DNA from: Bacteroidota bacterium
Lineage (GTDB): Bacteria; Bacteroidota; Bacteroidia; 2-12-FULL-35-15
Length of the DNA stretch: 14,664 nucleotides
Reading direction: 5' to 3'
Assembly: GCA_023251855.1 (NCBI GenBank)
Contig: JAHEYA010000016.1
Span: 1-14,664 of the forward strand
This document shows, one piece after another, positions 14,506 to 14,664 of this stretch. How positions within the stretch are numbered: the stretch's first letter is position 1; the number at the start of each line of letters is the position of its first letter. The notes below the pieces were generated by a model, which was given only the letters and a program-made list of their open reading frames with translations, was not told the origin of the DNA and ran no database searches. The position numbers were made by a program, and so were the translations under genes.

Positions 14506-14664
14506 ATTAAAGCAAACGGTTATCTGATTGAAAATTCCGAGCTGCTTAATAATGGTGATGGATTATATTTTATTAATGAAAATGGTGAACCTGATGGTGC
14601 ACAAGTAAATATCATCATCAACAACATTGTTGTTCCAAACACCTTTAAACCGCTACAACCCGGA
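14506..14664 (+). pseudogene. In-frame continuation of the U32 gene after the TAG
   Basis: The same frame stays open from 14506 to the window end. It reads IKANGYLIENSELLNNGDGL, then YFINENGEPDGAQVN and IIINNIVVPNTFKPLQPG. This is the beta-rich domain that follows the barrel in long U32 proteins, with the usual L-NGDGL-F-NE-GE pattern. The joint GQLIGKL-I-stop-IKANGYLIE needs only one codon changed to be continuous. The right end lies outside the window. Confidence 0.75.

Overview
The window looks like chromosomal DNA from a Bacteroidota (Bacteroidetes) bacterium. It is AT-rich, genes lack clear Shine-Dalgarno sequences, and three gene starts are preceded by TAnnTTTG-type -7 promoter elements. 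The tmRNA encodes the tag GENNYALAA, which fits this phylum. Many short palindromic repeats of a kind common in Bacteroidota sit at gene boundaries. Most genes are housekeeping genes. I found no new defence system, CRISPR array, insertion sequence or prophage.

Layout. Positions 1-6902 are read on the minus strand in the order gyrA, then an M16-family metallopeptidase, then a secreted TPR protein that runs off the left edge. The M16 gene carries an apparent one-base deletion near its 3' end. The gyrA-M16 gap holds two tandem copies of a hairpin-rich repeat. Positions 6903-7379 form a divergent intergenic region between gyrA and clpC. It has a compact structured repeat, an inverted pair of DnaA-box-like 9-mers and a good clpC promoter. 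clpC (7380-9917, plus) ends in a strong intrinsic terminator. A 123-nt imperfect palindrome follows, then a secreted leucine-rich-repeat protein (10174-11037, plus). mtgA (11070-11780, minus) converges on the LRR gene and diverges from ssrA (tmRNA, 11855-12222, plus). Downstream of ssrA are three small hairpins. A probable two-gene minus-strand operon follows: a PhnA-family zinc-ribbon protein, then a DUF167/YggU protein. The right end is a U32-family gene (13537 onward, plus) with an in-frame TAG after 322 codons. Coding sequence clearly resumes after the TAG and reaches the window edge.

Function. The window combines DNA topology (GyrA), proteolysis and quality control (ClpC, tmRNA, M16 peptidase), cell-wall synthesis (MtgA) and probable RNA hydroxylation (U32 family). 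tmRNA tags stalled peptides for Clp-type proteases, so ssrA and clpC act in one pathway, although they are separate transcription units here.

The most interesting material is non-coding or lesion-like: a palindromic repeat inserted in frame inside a signal peptide, structured intergenic repeats, a possible duplicated gyrA 3' end, and two gene-breaking lesions (M16 frameshift, U32 nonsense) that are either assembly errors or real decay.
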